From Vicia villosa (Eukaryota; Streptophyta; Magnoliopsida; Fabales; Fabaceae), in NCBI RefSeq assembly GCF_029867415.1, contig NW_026705916.1, forward strand, positions 62,001 through 126,000: 64,000 bases of DNA. Reading direction: 5' to 3'. The notes below the pieces were generated by a model. The model was not told where the DNA came from. It saw nothing but the letters and a program-made list of their open reading frames with translations, and ran no database searches. Positions within the stretch are counted from its first letter, which is position 1, and each line of letters opens with the position of its first letter. Positions 10,428 to 22,336 of the stretch are shown piece by piece. Made by a program: the position numbers and the translations under genes.

Positions 10428-13090
10428 TGTAACGCCCGGAAAATAAGTATATGCTTAATTTGGACATTTGTGACGTTTATTGGAATTTTACCGTTTTTGG
10501 AGTCGTTTCAGTCGGTATTAGTTCGGGATGGCGGACTAATATTTAATTGAAGGTTTTCATATTTTTGGTACTAGAAATATTATTAAGGTAATATTCCGCG
10601 TTTTGGGGCGTTTGAACGATATTTGAGCGTAGGGGCATTTTGGTCATTTCCGCGGGATAAATATTTTCCTTATAAGAAGGAGATATTTGTGAGAAAGGAA
10701 AAAGGATGGAAAGAAAAAGGAAAGAAAGAAAGAGAAGAGAGGAAGAAGAAGAGCAAAGGGGAAAAACAAGAGAAAGTGGAGGATTCTCAACCGAATCGAT
10801 TGCCGATCGTCACAATAGCAAGGTAAGGGGGTGAATCTAATTTATCTTGGATGTATGATTCTTATAGTCTTGTTCTTGTTCTTGTTCTTGTTTATTTCTA
10901 TGTTTGACCAACAATGGTGGATTGTGAGTTTTGTGAGTTTAGAAGTTATAAACATGATTTTGTGGTGTGTATGTGTAGTATGATGATAGATACCTTCATT
11001 GATCATGCTTTCTTTTCCATTTCTATGGCTTGATTGAGTTTGGATAAAAGTTAGGTTTTGAGATAGATTGATGAATCAACCATGAAAAGTTTGATGTTAG
11101 ATTGTTTCTATGGTTTGTATGTGTTGTATTGGTGTTATAATGATGTTTGGGAGTGGTTTTGGTGGGTATAAGGGGCTTGGAACCGTTCTGGTTCGTTCTG
11201 GTTTTTTCTGGGTTTACGCAGGTCCGCTGAGCGGAGGTGGGTCCGCTGAGCGGAGGTTCTGTTGCAGAAAATTCTCTGCGAAGGTCCGCTGAGCGGAGCT
11301 GAAGCGGACAACAGCTTTTTCTGTTTTTCCAAAACTTTGAAACTTCGTAACTCTTGAACCGTAACTCTGATTTTCTCGCCGTTCAAAGCGTTGGAAAGCT
11401 AACGCAATAACTTATATTATTATCTAATTAAATGATTCATAGTATGTAGTATCCCATTATTTTTATTAGGATCAAGTGATGAGTTGTGTAGTATGTTCAA
11501 TTATCCAAACTTTGAAACCTTATAACGTTTGATCCGTAGCTCCGTTTCGTACGCCGTTCGAAGTGTTAGGAAGCTAGTTGGATGTTCTATATGATAGTAT
11601 ATGCTTGGTTAGCTTGTTATTATTTGGTTATGAGGTGTTGTTGATGAAATCACATAATTGTTTATATGCGCGATATGATTGGTAAGTAATCATAGTGCTT
11701 GGTTGCAATTGTTGTTGATGTGAGGATTAACATGAAATCATGTTCGTATGTGTTATGTATTAATGAATATTCATTCTTGATATGTGACGATGTTTGGTTG
11801 TTTGTTGTTAACATGATGTGTGGCCTTATGGCAAGTAATTGTTGTTATGAGAATGATGTATTATCATTGTTGAATGTTGTTATTACAACTTGTTGATGAT
11901 GTATTGATGGAGTTGTGGGCCAATGGCCAATATTAATTGATGTGATGCAATTATGCGATCATTTATGCCGATGTGGCTAGTATGTTTTGACGGTGAATGT
12001 GTGTTGTGTGCTTATTAATGCATGTGTGGTAATTATGGTGTGATATAATTGATAACGATGTTATTAATTGGTGATGTATTCTTTTGGATAGAATATAAAC
12101 GGTGTAACGTGGGTATGTGACCGTGTTATATTGTTGATGATGTTGTTGTCGTGTAATAGAGTCATATATTTGCACAGCATAACATTTCATTACGTTAATG
12201 GCGGAATGCTATTAGCAGGTGGCCTGAATTGGCAATTATTACCAGTGGGGGCTTAATGCTCGGTAAAAAGGTGTATTTGCTCGAGTGGCAAGAGGTCATC
12301 AGTGGGGGCTAAATGCTCGATGACATTTAGTCGTAGCTTACTGCTCGACAAAGGTGTATTTTCCTGAGGGAAAGAAGTCCCAGCATAATGCTTGGCAAAG
12401 GTGTATTTGTCATAATGACAAGGAGGAGTTTTACTCCGGATTTGGTACCACATGCATATGCATAGTCGAGTCTCATTCATCATTGTCTGTCTGTATAATT
12501 TTATGTTATCATTCATGTGTCACATTACTTATATATTGATTGTGGTTGAATGAGTGGATTACTTTGTTGTATGATTCTTGATGATACTTGTTGGCATTAC
12601 TATAATTGTCATGCTTTCATTATGAATTATATTCTCACCCTTCTGCTGATTTGATGCTTGAGTGGCATCCTGCAGATTAGCCGCTTTGGGAGTCTTTTGG
12701 AAGAGGTAGTTCTCCAGTTGGTCTTGTCGGTCGCTCTGATATGTAACACTGGGTAGTCGGGAGTCTGTTGTTATTTATTTGTATATGACTCTTTTGAACA
12801 TGTATATGTGATAACATGCCATTGTATATTGTAAACACTTTATTTTGGAAAACTCCTCTTTGAGAGTGAGAGCTATACGTATATATATATATATATATAT
12901 ATGTTCATATCTCCCGTGTGTTATGTATCATGTTATTGGCAGGTGTGTATGCTTTTGGCATCGGTGATGTCTGTTTGTTATCAAGGTGTTTGTTTGGTTA
13001 CTTAGTGTAACATCCTAATTGTGTTGTATGAAATTTTAATACTCTGATATTTTCTTGCCTAAATGCTTTGGGTAGAATTGGGGTGTTACA
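10428..13090 (+). repeat. Right LTR of the nested Tekay-type element
   Basis: This 2663-bp copy matches the left LTR nearly throughout. The main differences are a 17-bp segment present here near 11262-11280 (inside the palindrome cluster) and absent on the left, a TA microsatellite two bases shorter, and about 17 scattered substitutions counted by eye. Confidence 0.95.
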
Positions 13091-13947
13091 AGCTGAATTT
13101 CTTCCTTGGCCTACAAATCAAGCAACTTAATCATGGAACGTTCGTAAGTCAAACCAAGTACTGTACAGAGTTGCTTAAAAAATTTGGAATGAGTGAGGCA
13201 AAGGAGATTGACACACCTATGGCAACAAATAGTAACCTAGACAAAGATGAGAAAGGTAAAGAGGTTGATGTGAAATTGTATCGAGGTATGATAGGTTCAC
13301 TATTGTATCTCACAACCTCAAGACCAGAGATCATGTTTAGTGTATGTATGTGTGCAAGATATCAATCTTGTCCAAAGGAATCACACTTAAAAGCTGTCAA
13401 AAGAATTCTACGTTATCTACGTGGAACTATTACATATGGCCTATGGTATCCTAAAGGCAATGAATGTTATTTGGTGGGATTCTCCGACTCAGACTTTGCT
13501 GGCTGCAAATCCGATAGAAAGAGCACCAGTGAGACATGTCATCTATTCTCAAATTCATTGATAAGCTGGCATAGCAAGAAACAAGTATCAGTTGCATTAT
13601 CTACCGCTGAGGCAGAATACGTAGCTGCCGGAAGTTGCTGTGCTCAGATATTATGGCTCAAGCAACAACTCATTGACTTTGGTATTAAGCTTGATCGTAT
13701 ACCTATCATGTGCGACAACACAAGTGCCATAAACTTGAGCAAGAATCCTGTTTTACACTCACGAACCAAGCATATTGAAATAAGGCATCACTTCCTAAGA
13801 GATCATGTAGAGAAAGGAGACGTTATATTTGAACATGTAGAGAGCAAGAAGCAACTAGCTGACATCTTCACCAAACCTCTAGCAACTGAGCAGTTCTTCA
13901 ACATTCGTAGGGAATTAGGGATATTAGATATCTCTAATTTGAGCTAA
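13091..13947 (+). pseudogene. pol: SIRE-type Pol, 3' part: end of RT and RNase H
   Basis: The frame resumes right after the duplicated agctg with the conserved copia sequence following MGEL (NFFLGLQIKQ). RNase H is complete, with the motifs VGFSDSDFAGC, ALSTAEAEYVAAGSC, CDNTSAINLSKNPVLHSRTKHIE and ADIFTKPLA, ending at the stop 13945-13947. It is continuous with 2495-4852 once the nested element is removed, and lacks its own start. Confidence 0.92.
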
Positions 13948-14694
13948 ATGCGTTTGTTTTCTTAATTTTATTCCTTTACTCTATATATATTGATTATACT
14001 CAAGCTAACATCTCTTTTAGGATGAAGGTAGTTCATCATCAAATCAAGCATCATTCCACATTGACTAGAGGATTATACTTCATTCTACGAAATGATGACG
14101 AGACACCTACATATTGAGAAGGCGGTAACATGTTTGTTGTTCACTTCCAAAAATATTATTGATACTGTAATATGCTATCAATCAACATGTTTATAGTGAC
14201 TTCATGTATGATTATCCATATATCTCACTTACTTGTATATGTCTTTCATCATTATTCATAACATATCATGTTTTGGGCATACAAGCAAGTAACTAAGTAT
14301 AAATCCATCATATATCAACATCACCAAGGCATTTCAAACAATTAAAGCAATTTAGGTCGACCTACCTTGCATCTGAGTCGATCTACAGAAGTTATTTTTC
14401 CACAGAAAACAAAAATGCCCAGTTACGTCGACCTACCCTTCTTTTAGGTCGACCTAATTTGATATTTTTTTTCAATTCTTCTGTTAGGTCGACCCAGCCT
14501 TCATTTAGGTCAACCTACTGCTGCAAAAATTCCCAAATTTGGGCCTGTTGGTCGACCCGACCAATCCCCATAAATACCTAGACATTCCAATTTCCATTTT
14601 TCCTCATTCTCATCTCATTGTGTACGGCCAACCCTAAATTCTCAAGTTCAAAGACAGCCAAAGATCATCTCTCTCACTCAAATCCTCAACAATC
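13948..14694 (+). other. Spacer between SIRE pol and the third ORF, with palindrome cluster
   Basis: No coding signal is visible to about 14340. From 14354 to 14565 there are about seven perfect or one-off copies of aggtcgacct spaced a few tens of bases apart. A pyrimidine-rich leader (ctcattctcatctcattg, then tctctctcactc) precedes the ATG at 14695, as expected for a separately transcribed or spliced message; this is inference. Confidence 0.6.
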
Positions 14695-16122
14695 ATGGCA
14701 CCCAAGTCAAGAAAAGGAAAGGAAATCGCATCCGGATCATCCTCTCAACCGGTAAGTGTTATAGCCCTTGTTCATCCCGATTGCAAAGAAAACTTTGAAA
14801 AGTGGCAAATGAAGAGGAAGATAGTCAAGCAATATATCTATAATCCACATGTTGCTAAACGTATGCACATCCCTGAGGTTGTCAGTCTGATTCAACATCA
14901 AAATATTCACTCTCTTTTGGAATGTGACACACCGTACTGTGAGAATACTGTTAGGGCTTTCTATGCAGGGTTCACAAGAGAGGAAGGTTGTAATTTTCGA
15001 TTTAAGATGGGGTCGAGATCAGATGTTGTTGACAAACGGGCCTGGATAAGTATCTTTGGCCTTACACTTGTAGGAGATGAAGTCCGTATAGAAGACGGTG
15101 AGATCCCGGCCAACTATGATCATGTGGCCTACATGAAATCAATTCTCAAAGACCCTTCTGTCTTTGATAAACTGAATGAAACAATCACAGCTGGGCACTT
15201 AAAGAAAGATCCTAGGCTCCTAAATTGGATTATCTCACGAGTCGTTCGACCACGAGCAGGCGGATTCTCAAGAATTGAAAGAAATGAAGTTATGTTAATG
15301 TATCTGCTGCAAAACAGGACGCGTGTACACTGGCCACACTTTCTAACTGCCAAGTTCCATGAGGTACAGCAGAAGACTACTGCTCTATGTTATGGCTCGA
15401 TCATTCAAACAATCGTGAACCATTTCGGCATGAGACTCGATGGATTGTCCTACATTCACATGAAGCAGTCCCAAGATTTCTCCCAAACAACCTTAACCCT
15501 CATGGGATACCATTGGGATCCAGATAGGAAAACCTACTATCTTATTCAAAAGGGAACCGGAAAGATCATATACAACTATGACGATCCTACGGAATTTGGC
15601 CACCTTGTAGGTAATGAAGAAGAAGGAAATGATCAAGAAATAGAAAATGATGAGGATCACACTATGGAAGATGTAACTCATGACACGGATCCAAATTGGC
15701 AATATGTCCCTCCTCAAGAGGAAGCAATTCCTTGGGGATACATGGCTCCACTTCCGCCGGATCAGTCCAACATCATTTCCATGCTTGAAAATATGCAACT
15801 CCTACAACACCAGCATTTCGACACACAGCAGCTCCAATTCCAGAACATGCAACAGCTTCAACAAGATCGCTATGACGAACAACAACGACAATACCAATCG
15901 TTATACAGCTTGGTTCAAGACCACAAAAGCGACTTTGAAACGTTTGCATCCAACTTGACTTTAAGACAGAATCATTTTGAGGAGACTGCATTGAACTGCC
16001 ATGCCAATCTAAGTCAAAGCTTCAATACTCTAAACATCTCCGTGCTTAATCTGTTGGAACAAGTTGAAGAAGATCGTCCTCAAATGTTTCAAAGAGGAAG
16101 AGGAAGACGGGGCAGGCGTTAG
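14695..16122 (+). CDS. SIRE third ORF (env-like / putative plant transposon protein)
   Basis: An intact 475-codon frame lies between pol and the 3' LTR, on the element strand and with an ATG start. SIRE-clade elements are known to carry such a third ORF, historically called envelope-like. Residues 1-20 are basic (KSRKGKEIASG). Residues about 25-290 look like a globular domain of the putative plant transposon type (AFYAGFTREEGC, WISIFGLTLVGDEV, ALCYGSIIQTIVNHFGM). Residues about 300-345 are acidic. Residues 350-460 are glutamine-rich with heptad-like spacing, suggesting a coiled coil, and the C-terminus is a basic RGRGRRGRR tail. I see no convincing signal peptide or transmembrane helix, so a true envelope role is doubtful; nucleic-acid or particle association fits the basic tail. 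Function is not established. Confidence 0.78.
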   Translation: MAPKSRKGKEIASGSSSQPVSVIALVHPDCKENFEKWQMKRKIVKQYIYNPHVAKRMHIPEVVSLIQHQNIHSLLECDTPYCENTVRAFYAGFTREEGCNFRFKMGSRSDVVDKRAWISIFGLTLVGDEVRIEDGEIPANYDHVAYMKSILKDPSVFDKLNETITAGHLKKDPRLLNWIISRVVRPRAGGFSRIERNEVMLMYLLQNRTRVHWPHFLTAKFHEVQQKTTALCYGSIIQTIVNHFGMRLDGLSYIHMKQSQDFSQTTLTLMGYHWDPDRKTYYLIQKGTGKIIYNYDDPTEFGHLVGNEEEGNDQEIENDEDHTMEDVTHDTDPNWQYVPPQEEAIPWGYMAPLPPDQSNIISMLENMQLLQHQHFDTQQLQFQNMQQLQQDRYDEQQRQYQSLYSLVQDHKSDFETFASNLTLRQNHFEETALNCHANLSQSFNTLNISVLNLLEQVEEDRPQMFQRGRGRRGRR

Positions 16123-16520
16123 GATGCATCACATTTCATATCATCATCTCATTGCATTTCATTCCATCATCATTATGTTTATTTGCTAAAATTTCTAGCA
16201 CTTAGTCTAGTTTCCCTTCAATTAGTTGGAATATTATGTGTGCTTGGGTGTACCTTTAAATTTGTTTGGATATTATGCTACCTCTAATTGCCTTTTACCT
16301 ATTATTCTATGCATGTTCGCGTTATATCTATTTTATCTTGTTACTATCTTCTACTATTCCTTCGTTGTATTTCTTTTGATGTTGTCAAAGGGGGAGATAG
16401 GTGCTGAGAGTACGGGGGAGCTCAGTATGAAGGAGCTTACGCATACAAGTCGGGGGAGCTTTCACTACTTGTTTGCTGGAGCCTTCACTACTTGTTTGCC
16501 ATCATCAAAAAGGGGGAGTA
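16123..16520 (+). other. SIRE 3' untranslated region with polypurine tracts
   Basis: The stretch is T-rich and then carries several purine runs: aaagggggagatagg at 16387, gtacgggggagc, gtcgggggagc, and finally aaaaagggggag at 16508-16519 directly before the LTR. The last is the likely plus-strand primer; the earlier near-copies are unusual repeats of the same signal. Confidence 0.75.
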
Positions 16521-18012
16521 TGTGAATACAAGTCCACACTCACAAAGGATTTTTTTATCCATGGCAAACTCCACAAGCAAACAAGCAACAAGGCACAAGC
16601 AAAAGAACTCAAGGAAAAGCAAGTTTGGCTATTCAGGACAAATCAGGTCGACCTGCTCTGCATCTAGGTCGACTCAAAACAAGGAAAACAAGGAAGATTC
16701 AGAAATGCCACAGATAGGTCGACCTACTCACACTCCAGGTTGACCTAAAATGATGAAATTTACACACCTCACTTTTAGGCCGACTCACATAACAACTAGG
16801 TCGACCTAAACTGAAGAAAAGTCTTCAGAACATGTTTCAACATAATTCTGGTCGACCTAAACCTTCGACAGGTCGACCTAACTGGCAAGAATTTCATCCA
16901 AGTTGAATCCAGTTCTGTTAGGTCGACCTAAGCACTACAAGAGATCGACCTATTTGCTCAAAAAGGCCAAATTTGCAGATCTGCTATGCTCCAACTGACC
17001 AGCTCTCATATATATTATCTAATGTCAATTATTGAAGCATTAACACCAACAACTGAAAGATACACAAAGGCTTCTCATCTTCGATCATCGACACAACTCC
17101 AACACAACTACACACAATCATTTTTGCGTTGAGGGTTTGCGTTCAAGATCGATAACGTCCATGGAACGGAATTGAAGATTCCTAGTGGGTGAAGATTTGT
17201 GGGTTTTCTGGTGAATAAAATCTGCGGGTTTTGTCCTCCAAGATTGGTGAATTTTGGGGGTTTTTATCAAGAGGTTTCATCAAGGATCCAGCTGAGTGTG
17301 AAGATTGAAGAACAAGGGTTCAAGCAATTCAAGACACTGCAGAAAGGGATCAAAGTGAAGCTCTTGGAAGACCTTGATCTGGCTCAAGATTAAGGGGGAA
17401 GAAGATTAAAAGGATCGACAAAATCGGTTTATTATTTATCACTTTGTTATCTTCTTTGTATAAACTGCTTTCAATAATAATGGAAGACTTCCCAATTCCC
17501 GTTTGGAATTGGGGGCAGATGTAGTCGTAGCGAGGACGATCGACGAACTGCCTGAACAAATATCGTGTTCTTATTGCTTTTATCTTTTCATTTACGTTCT
17601 GTTCATATTTGGTTATAATTGCAAATTGATCAACGATTCAAGTGTTAAAATTGTGTATTAAGAACTTGCGTAAACATCACAATTCACCACACATTGAATC
17701 ACAATCAATTTGAATATTATTACCAAGTGTTTGTCTTTTTTCTTCATCCATTATCAAAGCATTGGAAACAAAGTTTACCAAAATAGAAGTTAATCGTTTT
17801 TCATTGGTGTAACGAATTGCTTCAATAGTGTATCCTTTCATTGTTAATCCCAATTATTTTGTGGTTTCATCACATATACAACCTTTTCAATAGCGGTCCG
17901 GAATAGACGCGAGTCAATTCAGAACCGCTTTCGCTTAAGTTTGAAATAATTCCGAAAAACTCTGAGAGATCTATTCACCCCGCCTCTAGATCCTTAAGCC
18001 TAGTGTCTAACA
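16521..18012 (+). repeat. SIRE-type 3' LTR (complete)
   Basis: The LTR is about 1492 bp, starting tgtgaataca after the polypurine run and ending gtgtctaaca. Its left third (about 16640-16960) carries about ten copies of the aggtcgacct palindrome or close variants. A TATA-like tcatatatattat lies at about 17006. The right 774 bp match the window start. The exact 5' base is inferred from the polypurine tract and a TG start. Confidence 0.85.
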
Positions 18013-19751
18013 ACTCAAACTATGCATATGCATGTGGTACCAATCGGAGCTTCAGCCCCCGTCACCAATTGCCCAATTCAGAGGCACAAGGCATAAGCCT
18101 TCGTCACTAGTTTGCCAATCCAGGCCGTCACAGAGTATGCATATGAAATGTGACTCGACAAACAAGACAACATAGCATACTCATCACAATCACATATCGT
18201 CACAAGGCATAAGCCAATATCACAATCAATTACCATTTATACGAGGTAATTCATGTCACCATAATATTTCATCTTCACTTAGTCACAAAATCATCCTCAC
18301 AAATACATACAACATCACGTATTTACAAAATCGTCACAGATATATAATTTGCATATCATCAAGATCATTACAATTATCATTATGTTTCGGCACATCGGCA
18401 CAATTACTCAATTTCACATATTAACACAGTCATCACAATTATCATCATAATCTACTAAACTAACGACAATTAACTAGGATTCATACCATAAGGTTAATCA
18501 CATAACAATGCACAATAATAATCATATTGGCAATCACAACATTATTCGCAATAAAGGCATCCAAAATAATCTCAATATGCCAATATGTCAAGTAAATCAA
18601 ATTGACTTTTAATCATCAACTAAATCAAGTAGAAATAATGTTAATTATCAAAACAACATCATTGGCATAACAATATATTATTCTCAACTTGAATATTCAA
18701 CCAAAACACAATTACGGTCAATTTCTCAAAATAGCATAATTTACCGATAAACTGAATAATTGGTCCAAGTCCAAGTATATTCCAATCACATAGACTTAAT
18801 GGTATTAATTCATCTAATAATTTAATTATCCAATTAATAATCAAACTATATTAATTTTAATTCAACTATTATATTTCTATTCCCTTATTTTCCAATTCTA
18901 CAACAAAACTCATTATTTCACTATCAATGGTTTACCCACAACAAACACAACATTCTAATACACATAAATTATCAATTGCACACAACTTATCACATTTATA
19001 TCATCACATTCCAACAAATCATCAAATACCCAAAATTGCAACATAGAAGAACATGGATATCAAAGTATAGAATCAAACCCACCATAACATACTATCATAC
19101 AACCCTTTAGCATGAAAGAACCCCACCCTTACCTTGGCAAATATGGACTCTTTCACCATAGCTCTAAGCTTTTCTCCAAAATAAACCCTTTAAACATAAT
19201 TTGGTGACACACCTAAAAACCAGTTCGAAAATCGGCTTATCAGACAAACTTAAAACCCTCAAAATCAAAATCGCTCCGGTCAGAACTTACCTCTATGAGT
19301 CAGGAACATTGTGTCAAAACCATGCGACGATCCAACGGTTGGATTGAGAGATACATCCGTTTTGCTAAGGTGACTCTTTGCTGAAACATAGCTTCGAAAA
19401 ATGGGGTTTCCTCTAGCTTTTCTCTTCCACCATTGTTCTCTATCTTTTGCCTCTTTTCTCCCAAATGAAAAATAGTAACCTCTAAAACCCTAACTTTATC
19501 TTACTATCTCACTTATGTTAATTGGGCTTAACCCACCAATCCATCCATTATGTTTCTATCACTTAGGCCCATTTAGTTATATCTCTCTAATAACTCAATT
19601 AAGTCAAACAACACAAACATACACATAATTAAATACTTAAATAATTATTATTTCACATAATAACTAAATAAATAAATAATTATTAAACACACCAAATAAC
19701 CTAATTACTAATATAATTAATAAAAATATTAATTAAAATCGGGATGTTACA
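18013..19751 (-). repeat. LTR A of the array, truncated by SIRE insertion
   Basis: It matches 23040-24809 of LTR B but lacks that LTR's first 700 bp, which lie beyond the SIRE element outside the window. It also lacks a segment of about 32 bp present in LTRs B and C (near 23590-23625), lost between short ccaaa/caaaa repeats. It ends gatgttaca. Confidence 0.93.
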
Positions 19752-22336
19752 ACTCTCCCCCACTTAGAATATTTTCGTCCTCGAAAATACAATCGACACA
19801 ACCATCTCATCACCAAAACTACACCTACTCTCTCTAGCTTCGTACCATCACAGAAGCGTTCCACACCTTCGACCATACATAACTTCAAAAGGAACCATAC
19901 CAATACTAAAATGAAAACCGTTATTACACGTGAACTCAATCAACGGTAAATAACTATCTCAAGCACCTCCTAGCTCCAAAACACAAGCTCTCAAAAGATC
20001 CCCAAGCGACTGAATATTCCTCTCCATTTGACCATCAGTTTTGCGGATGATAAGCAGGACTCAAACACAACTTAATAATCAAAGCACTCTGCAAACCTTT
20101 CGAAAATCTAGAAGTAAACTTCGGATCTCTATTCGAAACGATACTCGTCGGAATACCATGCCAATAAATAATCTTCTCAAGAATACAACTTTGCAAGTCT
20201 CTCCATCGGATAATCCATTCTTATTGGAATAAAGTGAGCATATTTCGTCAATCTATCCACAATGACCCAAATCGCCTCACAATTACTCGATGTCCTCAAC
20301 AACCCAAAACAAAATCCATAGAAATGCTATCCCACTCCCACTCAAAAATGGATAACGGTTGCATCAACCAGATGGTTTCTGATGTTCAATCTTTGACTTC
20401 TGACAAGTCACACACGAATACACAAACTGCGCAATATCACGTTTCATTCCAGGCCACCAAAACAAATTCTTCAAGTCTTGATACATCTTAGTAGCACCAG
20501 GATGAATACTCAAACCATTACGATGCCCTTCATCCAAAATTCTTTTTTTTTCTAATCCGAAACATCAAGAATACAAACTCGATCACGACATCTCATGACA
20601 CCGTTCTCATTAATCCGAGGGTCACTATCTTTTCCTTGATTTATCAATGTCATCTTGTTACCAATTTCAAATCCGATTTCTGACCTTCTCTAATCTCATT
20701 AAGAATACCACAAGTAAGCTTCAACATACCAAGCTTAACACATGAAAAAATCGTTTCATAAATCAAACTCAAATCTCGAAATTGTTCCAACAATTCCAAT
20801 TCTTGAATCATCAACATAGACATATGCAATTATTTCCTACTCAATGCATTGGCTACAACGTTCGCTTTTCCCGGATGGTAATTCAAACCAAAATCATAGT
20901 CCTTCAAGAATTCCAACCATCTTATTTGCCTCATTATCAACTCTTTCCGATCAAAAAACTACTTCAAACTCTTGTGTTCACTATATACCTCGAATCTCGA
21001 TCCAAACAAGTAGTGCCTTCAAAGTTTCAAAACAAAAATAACGGCGGCCAACTCTAAATCTTGCATCAGATAATTCCTCTCATGAATCTTAAGTTGCCTT
21101 GAAGCATAAGCTACAACTTGTCCTTTTTGCTTCAACACAAGGCCTCACAAAACCTTCCTTCTTCTTAACCAACAAAAACAGATGCACCTCACGGCGACAC
21201 ACTCGAACGAATAAACCTCTCCTCAAAAAAATCTTCAAGTTGACTCTTCAACTCTTCCAACATCAGAAGCAGACATCCTATATGGAGCCATCGATACAGG
21301 ACTAGTTCCAGGAACTAAATCGATCGAAAACTCAACTTTTCTTTCCGGCAGTAAATCACTTACATCTTTAGGAAACACTTGTGCAAATGCGCCAACTATC
21401 GGCGATTCCTTAACCGTTCTTTCCTCATGAACATCCAAAGTTGCACACAACCTAAACAACATTGCACCATCTTGCACAGACTCATTCACTTTCAATATTA
21501 TCAAGTTGGCAAGACAAGTCCATCCCATCCAATACGATCCCGTCTACTATCAACAAGAGATTAAGGGTGATCAGTTCCTCAATTTGTCAATAGATAGCCG
21601 ACAACCATAATGGTAGCATAAGCCATCGTTACTCAACTGCAATAGAATCCTTTACGTCACCAAAAGAACCATACTTCAATAACTCCCAAAATCATCCAAA
21701 CAGGCTAACGCACACCTTGTGATAACATTAGAACATAATTCCTTTACACCATTATCAACACTTTTTATTCTTGGAATTATACTCATCCCTTCGCATTTCT
21801 ATCTCCGACTTGAACGTTCCAACAACTTCAATAACTTTTCCAATCTCTTGCCAAGGATCCCTTGACAAGGTCTACCGTAATCCGTCGCTTAATCATTGTT
21901 CTTACGTCAACATCCTACGCAACGATTACTTAAACTGATAACTTCACAGTCCACCAATAATGCTGAATATGGCAACTTCCTAAATTCCATCTTATAACAA
22001 TTATCCTTATTCCAAGACGTTCCGACTTGTTAAACAACCAAAATCTTAAATCCATGTTACCTTCGAATTCAGAAACCAACTAACTTCTACATTGCTTGCT
22101 CTGTCTCCTTAAGCAATATATTGCACCAACAACTTACAACTGAAACATATTCGAGAAGCACAGATTCTCCCCCACTTCGCTCAAACTAAACCCTACAAAA
22201 AAAAAAACAAGTACCAACAGTGTTTCACACACATGTCGCGTACTAAGGAATAAAACACTGATAGCATTAATCTGTCACACAACTCAATTGACTCGACAAC
22301 TTGGCCGGACGGACCGACCTGCTCTGATACCATTAA
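19752..22336 (-). pseudogene. Array internal region 1: deleted Tekay-type pol
   Basis: On the minus strand, near 21235-21528, the protease-RT linker is readable (VFPKDVSDLLPERKVEFSID, LVPGTSPVSMAPYRMSAS). Near 20240-20340 the start of the integrase core is readable (LLRTSSNCEAIWVIVDRLTKYAHF in broken form). Short RT and RNase H relics lie between them, with many stops. No gag or zinc knuckle is visible. The polypurine tract is at 19754-19768 (plus-strand actctcccccactta). The copy cannot encode active proteins. Confidence 0.85.
22321..22332 (-). other. Primer binding site, array unit 1
   Basis: On the minus strand tggtatcagagc follows the LTR by four bases, the same arrangement as at 7505-7516. 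Confidence 0.92.

Larger units (their letters stand above)
4853..13090 (+). mobile_element. Non-autonomous Tekay-type Ty3-gypsy (chromovirus-derived) element nested in SIRE pol
   Basis: The element is bounded by tgtaacgccc and gggtgttaca and flanked by the perfect 5-bp target duplication agctg (4848-4852 and 13091-13095). Two LTRs of 2648 and 2663 bp enclose an internal region of only 2.9 kb. The internal region has a consensus Met-tRNA primer site, a polypurine tract, and a stop-riddled pol remnant, but no recognisable gag or complete RT. The TGTAAC...GTTACA ends, the primer site and the relict RT and integrase motifs fit the Tekay/Del chromovirus lineage. Excising it restores continuity of the surrounding copia pol frame. 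The LTRs differ by about 17 substitutions and two indels by my count, so the insertion is recent and was probably mobilised in trans. Confidence 0.92.
1..18012 (+). mobile_element. SIRE/Maximus-type Ty1-copia retrotransposon, 5' end cut by window edge
   Basis: The order 5' LTR, primer-binding-like site, gag, protease, integrase, reverse transcriptase, RNase H, extra ORF, polypurine tract, 3' LTR is that of the SIRE clade of Ty1-copia elements, which are long and carry a third ORF. Bases 1-774 match 17239-18012 almost base for base. The window therefore starts inside the left LTR. Pol is interrupted by a second element at 4853-13090. The right LTR ends at 18012 next to Tekay LTR sequence, so the element inserted into that LTR; the 5 bases after it (actca) are the presumed target duplication, whose partner lies off the window. 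Stops between gag and pol suggest the copy is no longer fully functional. Confidence 0.92.

Noticed and set aside
14695..16122. Third SIRE ORF as a captured cellular gene
   Set aside because: Its place between pol and the polypurine tract on the element strand is standard for SIRE-clade third ORFs, so no capture is needed to explain it.
16521..16960. Spaced aggtcgacct copies as a CRISPR-like array
   Set aside because: Repeats are 10 bp palindromes with irregular spacing inside a plant LTR; no array geometry or cas genes are present.
18013..18017. Claiming actca as a proven SIRE target duplication
   Set aside because: The left partner lies outside the window, so only the right-hand five bases can be seen; kept as presumed.
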